Shown here piece after piece: positions 17,437 to 26,710 of a stretch of DNA of 44,368 bases. Numbering within the stretch: the first letter of the stretch is position 1; each line of letters starts with the position of its first letter. The stretch is taken from assembly GCA_050945515.1 (NCBI GenBank), contig JBMNTB010000015.1, forward strand, positions 1-44,368. Direction: 5' to 3'. The notes beneath the pieces were generated by a model. The model ran no database searches and was not told where the DNA came from. It saw only the letters and a list, made by a program, of their open reading frames with translations. The DNA comes from UBA1046 sp050945515. Its GTDB lineage: Bacteria > Bacillota > Clostridia > Saccharofermentanales > DTU023. A program made the position numbers and the translations under genes.

Positions 17437-19170
17437 TTAAGCAATTTCAGCCGCGGAACCCATTTGCAATTCGGCTATTTCCCGGTAGGGCGGACAGGAA
17501 GCAAGCAACTCATCATGAGTGCCCAGAGCCAGCAGCGATCCTTTATCCAGAAACATGATCCGATCCGCCTGTCTGATAGAACTGATTCGCTGAGCAATTA
17601 TTATCTGCGTTGTCCGCGGGAAATGAAGCCGTAATGCCGCGCGCAGTTTCTGATCGGTCTGAAAGTCCAGAGCACTGGAGGCATCATCCAAGATCAGTAT
17701 CTCCGGCATTCCGGTAAAAGCGCGGCTTAATAGCAATCTCTGTTTTTGGCCGCCGGAAAGATTAACCCCTTTGGCAGCCAACTCAAAAGTAAGTCCATCC
17801 TTATCAGCGATAAAATCAGCCGCTTGCGCAATTTTACCGGCACGGTGGATCCTGTCTTCACCAAGCCCGCGCCCGAAATCAATATTCTCCGCAATGCTCC
17901 CGGCGAAGAGGAAATCGTTCTGGAACACGCAACCGAACAAACTGCGCAACTGTGACGGAGGGATCCGCCGCAGATCAATGCCTCTGATTAAAATCTCACC
18001 TGATGTCAGCTCATATTGCCGCAATAAAAGCCTGATAACGGTACTCTTGCCGGAGCCGGTGGCACCCATAATCCCAAGTGTTTCGCCCGGGAACAGCTGA
18101 AAACTGATCTGATCCAGATCGGTCCTTATTCCCAGATAGCTGAAACTGACATTACGAAATTCCACTTCAGGTACTTCCGGGTCCGGGTCCGGGAGCTGCC
18201 GTATCTGATCGGCGGCGGTGATCTGATTGGTATCAGCAGGCAGTTCTAGGACTTCAGCGATTCTCTTCTCGGAAGCAACAGCACGATTATAAACGTTGAC
18301 CATCCTATTCATAGCCATCAGCGACATGGTGATCTGAATAAAATAAGATAAAAAAGCCATGACCGTTCCGGTCTGGATCAGCCCGTCATTGACCAGGCGG
18401 GCGCCGTAGATCAACACCAAGGCCACCCCGGAAAACAAAATCAGATTCACCGACGGCGCCATCTTGGCAATCTGGTCAATAGCCTCTATTTCAGCCGTCT
18501 GCACTTCCTCATTGGCCACAGCAAATCGCCCCTGTTCGTACTCGGTCTTATCCAGAGCCTTCGACACCTTGATACCACGGATATTTTCCCTGATTACCTG
18601 CACCATATCGTCGATCTTCTGCTGTACCCAGCGAAAGAGCGGAACAGCCTGGCGGAAAACAGTCCGTACAACCAAGACCAAAGGAATCACCAGCGCCAGC
18701 AGCACCAATGACAACCGCGGACTGAGGATCAGGCAAAAGATAACACCGCCCCCAAACAGCATGATGGAGCGGATACCCATCCGCAGCGTGGCACTGAGCA
18801 GCCGATGCACAATATATGTATCCGAGGTCAGGCGGGATTCCAGGGAAGAGACCCCCAGCTTGTCGATCTGCCGGGCGGAAAGAGTAAGTGAACGTGTGAA
18901 CAGATCCTGGCGGATACTCCGGATCGTCAGCGAAGCGGTCCGGGAGGCCATTCGATTAGCCGCAATATTGAGCAGCCAGGCGCCGAAGGAACTCAGCACC
19001 ATAATCACGCCCCACAAAATAATTTCCCCGTTATTACCGGTCGGCACAACGGCATTGACAATATGGGCCAGGATTGCCGGCAGAACGACTTCCAACAGCG
19101 TGCCCGTCATCTTGATGACGGCATTCCAGACAATCCGGATGCGATATGGTTTGACATAAGTCTTCAGCAT
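17437..19170 (-). CDS. ABC exporter half-transporter, degenerate ATPase partner, 577 aa
   Basis: The first gene of the exporter pair. Six membrane segments are followed by an ATPase domain with Walker A GATGSGKST, signature LSGGQ, and Walker B ILILDDASSALD, where the catalytic Glu is Asp. The switch region reads AQRISS, where the usual His is Gln. Loss of both marks one non-hydrolysing site, as known for asymmetric heterodimers such as TM287/288 and BmrCD. The start has AAAGGAG well placed upstream. It lies 81 bases after the DUF2007 gene and may be read from the proS transcript. Confidence 0.92.
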   Translation of the reverse strand: MLKTYVKPYRIRIVWNAVIKMTGTLLEVVLPAILAHIVNAVVPTGNNGEIILWGVIMVLSSFGAWLLNIAANRMASRTASLTIRSIRQDLFTRSLTLSARQIDKLGVSSLESRLTSDTYIVHRLLSATLRMGIRSIMLFGGGVIFCLILSPRLSLVLLALVIPLVLVVRTVFRQAVPLFRWVQQKIDDMVQVIRENIRGIKVSKALDKTEYEQGRFAVANEEVQTAEIEAIDQIAKMAPSVNLILFSGVALVLIYGARLVNDGLIQTGTVMAFLSYFIQITMSLMAMNRMVNVYNRAVASEKRIAEVLELPADTNQITAADQIRQLPDPDPEVPEVEFRNVSFSYLGIRTDLDQISFQLFPGETLGIMGATGSGKSTVIRLLLRQYELTSGEILIRGIDLRRIPPSQLRSLFGCVFQNDFLFAGSIAENIDFGRGLGEDRIHRAGKIAQAADFIADKDGLTFELAAKGVNLSGGQKQRLLLSRAFTGMPEILILDDASSALDFQTDQKLRAALRLHFPRTTQIIIAQRISSIRQADRIMFLDKGSLLALGTHDELLASCPPYREIAELQMGSAAEIA

Positions 19171-19251
19171 TGGCTGCTCCTTTAGTCACATTCAACGAAG
19201 GCACCTAAAAATGGGCTTCGTCACCCTTAGTCAAGTTAACAAAGTTCAGAG

Positions 19252-19464
19252 CTATTTCAGAACGGACAGAACATCCTCCGCCTGCTGCTGATCCTCACGA
19301 CGTACATAAATATAATATTCTTCCAGGACATTGCCGGCCCTGAGAACAAAACCGGCTCCATGCTGACTTCTCAGCAAAAAAGGAATCTGGCTATTCTCCA
19401 ATATACCTTTTGCCAACTCGGCCTCAATATATGGTCCGCTAAAGACCAATACTGAATCGTCCAT
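19252..19464 (-). CDS. DUF2007-family small protein, 70 aa
   Basis: A small soluble protein with the DUF2007 pattern: VLVFSGPYIEAELAKGILE at the start, QIPFLL in the middle, and a YIYVRREDQQQAEDVL end. Pfam describes the family as a putative signal-transducing ferredoxin-like alpha-beta fold; its molecular role is unknown. It lies 14 bases after proS and is surely co-transcribed with it. No Cys or metal motif is present. Confidence 0.8.
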   Translation of the reverse strand: MDDSVLVFSGPYIEAELAKGILENSQIPFLLRSQHGAGFVLRAGNVLEEYYIYVRREDQQQAEDVLSVLK

Positions 19465-19478
19465 AATTTACTTCCTTA

Positions 19479-21200
19479 TCAGCTGTACAGATCTCTCCTG
19501 TAATGGCCGCGCTCGCCGAAGATTTCCGCCACTCTAGCCGCTGCTTCCGCTACCGGCACCGCTATTTCTTGTTCTTCCTTCAGGAGCTTAAACCCGACTT
19601 TGCCGTCCTTGAGATCGCGTCCCAGTGTGATTCTGGCATAAGCACCGATCAAATCCATATCATTGAATTTGACACCGGCACGCTCGTCTCTGTCATCCAG
19701 CATCACATCATAGCCCTGCCGGGTCAGAAGTTCATATAGCTCATCAGCCACTTGCATCTGTTCAGCGTTGTTAATATTGACTACGACAATTGCAACCTCG
19801 ACCGGAGCGATCTCCTTGGGCCAGAGGATGGCATTCTCGGTATGATTTTGCTCGACTATAGCCGCTAAACAGCGCGCGGGGCCAATGCCGTAGCTGCCCA
19901 TAAAGACCGGCCGGCGGACATTGTCCTGATCCGTATAGTAGACATCCATAGCCTCGGCATATTTAGTGCCCAGCTTAAAGGTATTGCCGACCTCAATGCC
20001 GCGGGCAAAACGGACCTTTCCTCCCTTGATCGAGCGATCGCCGGGTGCAATCATGCGCAGATCGGCGATCTGATGCTCCGGGAAATCGTCCAGATTGACA
20101 TTAATCAAATGCTGATCGTCCTCATTAGCACCGGTGATAAAATTTCTCATCAGGCTGATCTCCTGGTCAACCAAGAGCGGGATTTTCAGACCGACCGGGC
20201 CGGCAAAACCCACCGGAGCTCCCGTCACCTGTTCAATATCGGCTGCTGTAGCGAGCGCGCTCTCAAAGCCGCCTACCAACTTTCTCAACTTAGTCTCATT
20301 GACATCGCGGTCACCGCGGACACAGACCGCATAGAGCTCGCCGTCGACATCATAGATCATGGTCTTGACGAACATTGTGGCCGGCAAATTGAATAAAGCA
20401 GTAACTTGTTCGATTGTTTTGGCGCCCGGTGTAGATACTTTACTATAAGGTCTTTTTTCTTCGGCAGAGGCCGTGCCTTCTAAGACACAAGGAGTTACTT
20501 CGATATTAGTCGCGTATTTATTCTCATCATCAATCACCAGAATATCTTCGCCGATTGGGGACAGAGCCTGGAATTCCTCGGACAGCAGGCCGCCCATCAC
20601 GCCGGTATCCGCTGTCACGATCACATAATCGAGATGCAGGCGGTCAAAGATATTCTTGTAGGCCTGGAACATCTTGCCGTAGGCGACATCCAGACCTGCC
20701 AGATTGCGGTCAAAAGTATAGGCATCTTTCATAGTGAACTCGCGCACCCTGATCAAACCGAAGCGAGGTCTTGGCTCATCCCGATACTTGCTCTGGAACT
20801 GATAGAGGCTGAGCGGGAGATCTTTATAAGAGCGGATATGCATCCGGGCAGCGGAAGCAAACAATTCCTCATGCGTCGGTCCCAGCACGAAAGGGCGCTG
20901 GAAGCGATCTTGCAAGCAAAACATACTATTGCCGAATGTCTCCCGGCGGCCGGATTCGATATAGACTTCTTCCGGGATCAGCGCCGGCATAACTAACTCA
21001 TGCGAATCGATCGCATTCATTTCCTCGCGAATAATGCGCTCAACCTTGCGCTTGGCCAGAAGACCCAGTGGGAGCATCATATAGATCCCGGCTGAACTTT
21101 TTTTGATCATGCCCGCCCGCACCATCAGATTGCCGCTGGCCGATTCCTCATCATGCTGATCTTCTCTTAAAGTAAAAAAATAACCCTTAGATAAACGCAT
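19479..21200 (-). CDS. proS: Prolyl-tRNA synthetase (bacterial type), 573 aa
   Basis: Charges tRNA-Pro with proline; class II synthetase. Motif 1 is around MLPLGLLAKRKVERIIREEM (residues about 42-61), motif 2 is YRDEPRPRFGLIRVREFTMK (about 138-157), and motif 3 is GSYGIGPAR near 445. Between motifs 2 and 3 lies the insertion (editing) domain that hydrolyses Ala-tRNA-Pro, with VKTMIYDVDGELYAVCVRGD and a KL..V motif. An anticodon-binding domain ends the protein. The length is that of the bacterial form. No T-box leader is visible in the 87 bases upstream. It lies in a minus-strand run with purC before it and the DUF2007 gene after it. Confidence 0.96.
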   Translation of the reverse strand: MRLSKGYFFTLREDQHDEESASGNLMVRAGMIKKSSAGIYMMLPLGLLAKRKVERIIREEMNAIDSHELVMPALIPEEVYIESGRRETFGNSMFCLQDRFQRPFVLGPTHEELFASAARMHIRSYKDLPLSLYQFQSKYRDEPRPRFGLIRVREFTMKDAYTFDRNLAGLDVAYGKMFQAYKNIFDRLHLDYVIVTADTGVMGGLLSEEFQALSPIGEDILVIDDENKYATNIEVTPCVLEGTASAEEKRPYSKVSTPGAKTIEQVTALFNLPATMFVKTMIYDVDGELYAVCVRGDRDVNETKLRKLVGGFESALATAADIEQVTGAPVGFAGPVGLKIPLLVDQEISLMRNFITGANEDDQHLINVNLDDFPEHQIADLRMIAPGDRSIKGGKVRFARGIEVGNTFKLGTKYAEAMDVYYTDQDNVRRPVFMGSYGIGPARCLAAIVEQNHTENAILWPKEIAPVEVAIVVVNINNAEQMQVADELYELLTRQGYDVMLDDRDERAGVKFNDMDLIGAYARITLGRDLKDGKVGFKLLKEEQEIAVPVAEAAARVAEIFGERGHYRRDLYS

Positions 21201-21287
21201 ATCCTATACACCCCCGCCGCTATAATCTCATTTCATCACATTTTTAATAGATAAGTCGCCCTGCTAATGAGCCGAAGGCGTCAGCAC

Positions 21288-21971
21288 TTAGTCCGCCAGC
21301 AACAGGCGGGACAGTTCCTCAGGATCAACCCGGTTGCCGTCTTTATAAGCACGCATATTGCCCGAAGAAATCTCATCGATTAACAACAGTTCCTGCCGAG
21401 GAGACAGTCCGAATTCAAATTTGATATCGTACAGCTCCAGCCCTTTGCTCTCCAGCTTAGCGGCAACGACAGCAGTGATTTGGCGTGTCAGCTCGACGAG
21501 TTCATCAAATCTCTCACGATCCATGATACCCAGAGCTGCCAAACCTTCAGCCGTGATCAAAGGATCGTTGCGGTCGTCATCTTTCAGAGTCACTTCTACA
21601 TAAGCATCCAGTGGAGCGCCTTCGTCAATATATTTGCCATAACGGCGATAAAAGCTGCCGACAGCGCGGTAACGGCAGATAACCTCAACACCCTGACCGA
21701 AAAAAGTAGTCGGCACCACTTCCATCTGCCCTGTGCTGAGATCGGAAGAAATATAATGAGTGGTAATGCCCTTGTCTGTCAGCAGCTCAAAGAACATTTT
21801 GCTGACTGCGAGATTGAGTTGACCGATACCATCGATCGTCAGGCCTACGGTATTGGCACCCGGATCAAATACTCCGTCACTGCCGGTTACCGTATCTTTA
21901 AACTGCAGGCAGTAATTGCCATTCTCCAGTGCGTAGACATCTTTAGTTTTTCCCGTGTAGACCTTTCTCAT
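21288..21971 (-). CDS. purC: SAICAR synthetase, 227 aa
   Basis: Joins aspartate to CAIR with ATP in purine synthesis. The N-terminal KVYTGKTKDVYALENG is the variant of the family's YxGKAKxxY nucleotide-binding strand. The family blocks EVICRYRAVGSFYRRYG (near residue 87), LYDIKFEFG (near 177) and LLIDEISSGNMRAY (near 190) are present. The start is placed at 21971, where GGGAGG lies 8 bases upstream; upstream in-frame ATGs have no such site. No other purine gene is near and no purine riboswitch is seen in the 155 bases upstream toward the lipoprotein gene. Conserved EISSG makes the call firm. Confidence 0.95.
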   Translation of the reverse strand: MRKVYTGKTKDVYALENGNYCLQFKDTVTGSDGVFDPGANTVGLTIDGIGQLNLAVSKMFFELLTDKGITTHYISSDLSTGQMEVVPTTFFGQGVEVICRYRAVGSFYRRYGKYIDEGAPLDAYVEVTLKDDDRNDPLITAEGLAALGIMDRERFDELVELTRQITAVVAAKLESKGLELYDIKFEFGLSPRQELLLIDEISSGNMRAYKDGNRVDPEELSRLLLAD

Positions 21972-22186
21972 TGAACTAACCTCCCAGGCAATTAACATAA
22001 ACTGCATCCCCGCCCGATCGCAGTGATGCACCTATTCAGAATACCTGTTTGCCTGCGGATGGTCAAAACAATTTGTCCCACAGTCACAGGGAAGATTCTG
22101 AACTGCTATAGGGCAAAAAGGCTGTGCAGGATAATGACTAACTCTTTATTAACTTACAATGCATGTGTTTGGTAAACAGCGAGTAT

Positions 22187-22639
22187 TTATTTTCTATTAG
22201 CTTCATCCTCATCCATAATATTAATGAGCTCTGCCTCTTCTTCCGGGTCCATTTCTCTAAAGGTTACGGTGTTATTCTTTTGCAAGACGATTAGTTCATC
22301 TCGTTCCATATTTTCGAATACCGGGGATCCGACTTCTATTCGTGCAGTATGTAAGTCCTCGGGAGGTATCTTGTAGATATGATCTTCCAGGGTAGTACCG
22401 ACTTTATTCAGGTGCTTATAGTCGGACTCAGCTGTCTTGCCCTGAAAATCCTTGGCCATCCAATAGCGGCCGTCATAGTAAATAAACAGGTTTTGAATCT
22501 CACCTTCAGGGTAGCCGATTCTTGTCGAATCCTTAATTTCCGGCTTTTTGGCACAAGCTATCGAGGTAATTGAAATAGCTGCCAAAATGAGGAGCAGCAA
22601 TATTCCTATCAGAGATTTCCCTGGTTTGGTTTTTATCAT
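22187..22639 (-). CDS. Small predicted lipoprotein, partner of the serpin gene, 150 aa
   Basis: No family recognised. The N-terminus is basic, then a hydrophobic stretch of about 20 residues ends in SIAC, a lipobox-like cleavage site. The mature part (about 118 residues) has an NLFIYYDGRYWMAKDF segment and an acidic C-terminus ending in DEDEANRK, with no cysteine after lipidation. The start is set at 22639, where TTGGAGG lies just upstream; an in-frame TTG there overlaps the binding site itself. It follows the serpin stop by 46 bases on the same strand, so the two are probably made together and both face outward on the membrane. Confidence 0.75.
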   Translation of the reverse strand: MIKTKPGKSLIGILLLLILAAISITSIACAKKPEIKDSTRIGYPEGEIQNLFIYYDGRYWMAKDFQGKTAESDYKHLNKVGTTLEDHIYKIPPEDLHTARIEVGSPVFENMERDELIVLQKNNTVTFREMDPEEEAELINIMDEDEANRK

Positions 22640-22685
22640 TAAGCCCTCCAACTTAATTCGGTGGCGCCGGCTGTTTTGCTTCCGT

Positions 22686-24062
22686 CTACGGCAGATCGCT
22701 GACTACTCCGGTGAAGAGAGGAACATTGTCATAGACGATCTCCCAGGCAAAGGGGCGGTCGAACTTCAGGATGATCATATTATCGTCCGGCTCTCTGGCA
22801 GCAGTAGGCGCCACAATTACGGTGGCCGCCGCCGCTTCGGTCCCTTGTTCATCGACCTTGACTCTGGCTTTTTGGAAGGTGTCGCCTACCATCAGATCGA
22901 CCGGAGCTTCGTCATCATAGGTCATGATCCCTAGTAAAGATTCGGCTGTAAAGATGCTGGGGGCCAGTCCTTGCAGTATTTTGCTCAGCCCGATCTTACT
23001 TTCCAGATCAAATTTAGGTAAAGTCAGAGCTACATCAGCTTCTTCGGTTTCGAAGGCTTTATCGGCCAATAGTATATCTTTAGGCTTTACACTGCCTTTG
23101 GGCAGATAAAGATTCATTCTGGCGCCACCCTTGTATTTAAGTGATACCATTTGCCACTGTTCGGATTCAGCATAATCCAACAGAGAGCGATCATGCATCA
23201 TATCGATTTCCGCCGTGTTGTTCAGGCCCTTGAATACTTCCTTATAAGTTGCATCAGAATCAAATTCGATTTCCCATTGGCCGAGGAAGTAAGTGGTATT
23301 GATCAGGATCAGTGATGTCTCGGGGTCAAGCTTATAGCCCTCTGCAAATAGAGGGTCGATCAGCCCCCGGGTCTTTTCTTTCGTCCAACGGTTCAGCTCG
23401 GCCAGACTCTCCGGCCGCTCGAAATCCATCTTGACAGCTACAGCTTCGTAGTAAGACACAGCCTTCTGCAGGAAATCCGCCGCAAACTCATATTCCGTTT
23501 TGCCGGCCAGCATGGTATTGATATCTACTGTAAATTCCGCATTGCCCAGCAGATTTTTGATCAAGAGACCGCAGGCCTGATTCAGCAGATCGAAGCTGTG
23601 ATCCGAAGAGCCGGTCAAAAGCTCTTTCAGTTCGTCTGCTCCTTTGCCGGTGGCGCCGTTGGCCAGAGTAGCAAAGGCCAGATAATAAGACATGGGAGAG
23701 AAAACAAAGCTGGTTTCTTCAATCTCTTGGATAATCTTGTTGCCGCTGCCACGGATGAGTTCGCCCAGCTTCCGATAGGTTTCCTGCACGGCGGGATCGG
23801 CTTTTGCCCCTGAGGCATCAAAATCAGCTTTCGCTGTGGCGAAGGTCAGGAAGCGGTTCTGGTAATCAGCTTCGGTGTCGGTGTCCGGATCAGCCTCGTC
23901 AGAAAGGGTTTGTTCCGTGCCTTTACTAGGCACGTTAAGTTCTTGGCTCTGATCTTTCCCTTGAGAGTCCATCTTGTCGGCGGACGGGGTACAGCCGGCC
24001 AGCAGTGCTATAATCAATACCAGGGTCAATATCTTAAATATGGACTTGTTTGTTTTCTTCAT
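22686..24062 (-). CDS. Lipoprotein serpin (serine protease inhibitor), 458 aa
   Basis: A secreted, membrane-anchored suicide inhibitor of serine (possibly cysteine) proteases. Signal peptide MKKTNKSIFK plus hydrophobic stretch and lipobox LAGC (Cys24), then a Ser/Asp-rich linker to about residue 65. Serpin core: FVFSPMSYYLAFATLANGA (about 118-136), INTTYFLGQWEIEF near 254-267 and the C-terminal signature FDRPFAWEIVYDNVPLFTG. The reactive loop hinge EQGTEAAAA (405-413) has the small residues needed for loop insertion, so it is probably inhibitory. Counting from Gly407 as P15 puts P1 at Ala421 and P1' at Ala422, with Arg423 next, suggesting elastase- or subtilisin-like targets. The start has GAGGT upstream. 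Confidence 0.93.
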   Translation of the reverse strand: MKKTNKSIFKILTLVLIIALLAGCTPSADKMDSQGKDQSQELNVPSKGTEQTLSDEADPDTDTEADYQNRFLTFATAKADFDASGAKADPAVQETYRKLGELIRGSGNKIIQEIEETSFVFSPMSYYLAFATLANGATGKGADELKELLTGSSDHSFDLLNQACGLLIKNLLGNAEFTVDINTMLAGKTEYEFAADFLQKAVSYYEAVAVKMDFERPESLAELNRWTKEKTRGLIDPLFAEGYKLDPETSLILINTTYFLGQWEIEFDSDATYKEVFKGLNNTAEIDMMHDRSLLDYAESEQWQMVSLKYKGGARMNLYLPKGSVKPKDILLADKAFETEEADVALTLPKFDLESKIGLSKILQGLAPSIFTAESLLGIMTYDDEAPVDLMVGDTFQKARVKVDEQGTEAAAATVIVAPTAAREPDDNMIILKFDRPFAWEIVYDNVPLFTGVVSDLP

Positions 24063-24106
24063 TTATTAACCTCATATTTCTTAATACAGTATAATTTGTC
24101 AGAATC

Positions 24107-24131
24107 GTTTTGACCATTGGAAGGTCAAAAC
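24107..24131. promoter_or_regulatory. Inverted repeat between the divergent serpin and M24 peptidase genes
   Basis: GTTTTGACC (24107-24115), 7-base centre, GGTCAAAAC (24123-24131): a perfect 9-bp inverted repeat, 45 bases upstream of the serpin ATG and about 145 bases upstream of the peptidase. No T run follows. It is placed where an operator for the divergent pair, or for the serpin alone, would lie. Confidence 0.4.
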
Positions 24132-24275
24132 CGCGCAACTGATCCAACTATATTTTTTCAAGCTTTCGGACGCTCTTGTCTTTTAGACGGTTTTGCTCCG
24201 GTTCCGGTTCCCGCAATTTCGAAATAATCTGCTCTAATGATAAAATTAGACCAATAGCTAAAGGAGCATTTGGCC

Positions 24276-25406
24276 ATGAATTATGAAAGAAGACTTGATT
24301 CTCTGAGGCTGGAGATGTCCCGCCGCGGCCTCCGGGCCTATATTACTACCGCTGATGCTAATTGGGAGTATCTGGCGGGGATTCCAAGGCTGGGCGGCGA
24401 CACGACTAAGCACAGGCAACACAGCTCCCAGTACACCTGCCTGGTGGTCACAGCCGATGATGTCGTGGCCTTGCTGCCGCATCTCAATATATACGGTATC
24501 AGAGACAAATTGTTGGACCGGAAAGTACCTGCCCGTTTCGTGACTTTCCCCGATGGCGATCTTGAAGGCCGGGTCATCAAAGACAGCCTGTTCAGCCTGG
24601 GGCTGTGCGGGAAAAAGGTCGGTGTCAGCCAGGATGTCACCGCAGCCCTGCTTTTGTTATTGCAAAACGAAATCAAAGCTGAGGTTTCCGATCATAATGA
24701 TATTATCTTCGCTCTCAGAGCAGTCAAAGATGATGCAGAACTGTCCATGATCAGGCGCGGTGTCGAGATTACAGATCGGATCTATGAGGATCTGCTCCGG
24801 TTTATCCGCCCGGGCCAGATCGTCCGCGAGATTGAAGGGGAGATTGACCGCTTGATGGTGCATTATGGTGCCGGCAACAGCTCTTTTTCCACCTCTATCT
24901 ATGCCGGGAATACTAGGCCGGACGTTTATTTTAGCAGTTCTAATGTCGAAGTTAAGAAGGGCTCAATCCTGGGGCTCGATTATGGTGTCCTCTATCAGGG
25001 ATATTGCACCGACTTCGGCCGCACTGTTTTTGTCGGCGAGCCTACAGCTGAGGAACGCAAGATCCATGAACTGGTGATGGAAGCACAGCGCCGCGGCATG
25101 GCGGAGATGTATCCTGGTTCTTGCGGAGAGAGGGCTGATGCTGCCGCCAGAAAGGTTCTGACCGATGCCGGTTATGGTGACAGATTTATCCACAAATTGG
25201 GGCACGGGATCGGTCTCGATGTGCATGAATGCCCTTTCCTGGCTCCGGGCGAGACTACTCCTTTCCGACCGGGCATGGTCTTTACCGTTGAACCCAGTGT
25301 GTTTATCCCGGGCAAAGGTTTTATCCGGGTGGAAGACGAGGTTCTGATTACATCTTTCGGCTGCGAGATTATGAGTCGGATTAGCCATGATCTGACAATA
25401 GTATAG
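24276..25406 (+). CDS. M24 metallopeptidase (Xaa-Pro aminopeptidase-like), 376 aa
   Basis: Removes an N-terminal residue before proline, or cleaves Xaa-Pro dipeptides, in the cytoplasm. An N-terminal creatinase-like domain (residues 1-130) is followed by the pita-bread catalytic domain. The metal ligands are in LDYGVLYQGYCTDFGRT (both Asp), HKLGHGIGLDVHE (His), FTVEPSVF (Glu) and RVEDEV (Glu), so it should be active. The start is placed at ATG 24276, with AAAGGAG 9 bases upstream; a TTG two codons earlier is too close to it. It is divergent from the serpin gene and 125 bases before sbcD. Confidence 0.93.
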   Translation: MNYERRLDSLRLEMSRRGLRAYITTADANWEYLAGIPRLGGDTTKHRQHSSQYTCLVVTADDVVALLPHLNIYGIRDKLLDRKVPARFVTFPDGDLEGRVIKDSLFSLGLCGKKVGVSQDVTAALLLLLQNEIKAEVSDHNDIIFALRAVKDDAELSMIRRGVEITDRIYEDLLRFIRPGQIVREIEGEIDRLMVHYGAGNSSFSTSIYAGNTRPDVYFSSSNVEVKKGSILGLDYGVLYQGYCTDFGRTVFVGEPTAEERKIHELVMEAQRRGMAEMYPGSCGERADAAARKVLTDAGYGDRFIHKLGHGIGLDVHECPFLAPGETTPFRPGMVFTVEPSVFIPGKGFIRVEDEVLITSFGCEIMSRISHDLTIV

Positions 25407-25531
25407 CTGCGATAATCTGCAATTTCAGCACTATGTCCGGCTTAATTTTGTGACACGAGCTTCAGACCGGGTTGCGGCCGGCCTAAGCCTAAAATAGATA
25501 ACAATCGTATTAATTACATTCAGGAGGAAAT

Positions 25532-26710
25532 ATGCGTATCGTTCATCTGGCAGATCTGCATCTGGGAATCCGTGTTTACGGCTTTTCACTGCTGGATGAC
25601 CAGAAGCATATTCTCAATCAGATCCTGGAGAAAATTGAACAGATCGGGCCTCAAGCGGTTTTGATCTGCGGCGATGTGTACGACAAGGCACAGCCTTCGT
25701 CAACTGCAGTTTCTCTGCTGGATGACTTTTTCCGCAGGCTGTTGCAATGCGGATGTGAAGTTCTGGTCATCCCCGGTAATCATGATTCACCGGAGCGACT
25801 GGCATTCGGGGCTGCGATTTTCAGGCATCAGGGCCTTCATATCGCCGGACCTTTTGCCGGTCGGCCGGAGATAGTTACCTTGCAGGACGCAGCGGGTGAA
25901 GTTGACTTTGTGCTCTTGCCTTTCCTGCGCCCTGCCGTGGTCAGGCCCTTTGCCGCAAACGAAGACATCGATACCGCGGCGGCAGCGGTCAAATTTGCCC
26001 TGTCACAGATAGATTATCGGCCGGGACGCCGTTATGTGCTGCTAGCCCATCAATTTGCCGTAGCGGGAGGGAGCTTGCCGCAGCAGTCGGAATCGGAAAT
26101 GATCTACGCCGGCGGTATCGAGTCCGTGGATATTTCGTTATTTGAGCCTTTTTCCTATGTTGCTCTGGGCCATCTGCATAAGCCGCAGCGCATGGGTAAG
26201 GATCATATCCGCTATGCGGGTTCACCGCTTAAATATTCCTTCAGCGAGAGCAAGCCGGATAAGATTTTGTTGCAAATTGACTTGCCGGGTGCAGGGGATG
26301 CAATTTGTACGGAGCATCCGCTCCGGCCGCTATATGATCTCAGAGTGTTGCGCGGTGCCTTTGCCGACCTGATGGCTGAGGGGACCAAACTGCTGTCGGC
26401 AGATGACCGGACCAGATTTGACTATCTCAAAGTAGTGCTCACAGATGACGATGTCCTGGTAGATCCACTGCCGAATCTGCGCCAATATTATCCGCATATC
26501 ATGCAAATGCAATTGGAGAAGGCCGGTCATGACCCCATCGAAGTCGCTCAGGAAATAGATGGCGATGATCTAATCAGTACTACGCCGGGCGAGATGTTTG
26601 CCCGTTTTTATTCCAGCAGGACAGGGAAAGAGTTCAGGCAGGAGGATGTCAAAATCTTGCAGCGCTTGGAAATAAAAGGCAGCAGTGAACTTCAGGGGGC
26701 AGAACAATGA
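25532..26710 (+). CDS. sbcD: Exonuclease SbcCD, nuclease subunit SbcD, 392 aa
   Basis: A Mre11-type nuclease acting with SbcC on hairpins and double-strand ends during DNA repair. The calcineurin-like phosphoesterase motifs are in place: DLHLG at the N-terminus (Asp8, His10), GDVYDKA (near residue 48), PGNHDSPERL (near 85), and later LAHQFAV (near 170) and ALGHLHKPQ (near 206). The C-terminal capping domain completes a normal length. AGGAGG lies before the ATG. The last 4 bases overlap sbcC (ATGA), a translationally coupled pair. Confidence 0.96.
   Translation: MRIVHLADLHLGIRVYGFSLLDDQKHILNQILEKIEQIGPQAVLICGDVYDKAQPSSTAVSLLDDFFRRLLQCGCEVLVIPGNHDSPERLAFGAAIFRHQGLHIAGPFAGRPEIVTLQDAAGEVDFVLLPFLRPAVVRPFAANEDIDTAAAAVKFALSQIDYRPGRRYVLLAHQFAVAGGSLPQQSESEMIYAGGIESVDISLFEPFSYVALGHLHKPQRMGKDHIRYAGSPLKYSFSESKPDKILLQIDLPGAGDAICTEHPLRPLYDLRVLRGAFADLMAEGTKLLSADDRTRFDYLKVVLTDDDVLVDPLPNLRQYYPHIMQMQLEKAGHDPIEVAQEIDGDDLISTTPGEMFARFYSSRTGKEFRQEDVKILQRLEIKGSSELQGAEQ

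Noticed and set aside
21201..21287. Possible T-box leader before proS
   Set aside because: Only 87 bases lie between purC and proS, and no specifier stem or TGGNACC-type T-box sequence is seen.
22032..22186. Possible purine riboswitch before purC
   Set aside because: I do not see the three-way junction core with its paired loops in the 155 bases upstream.
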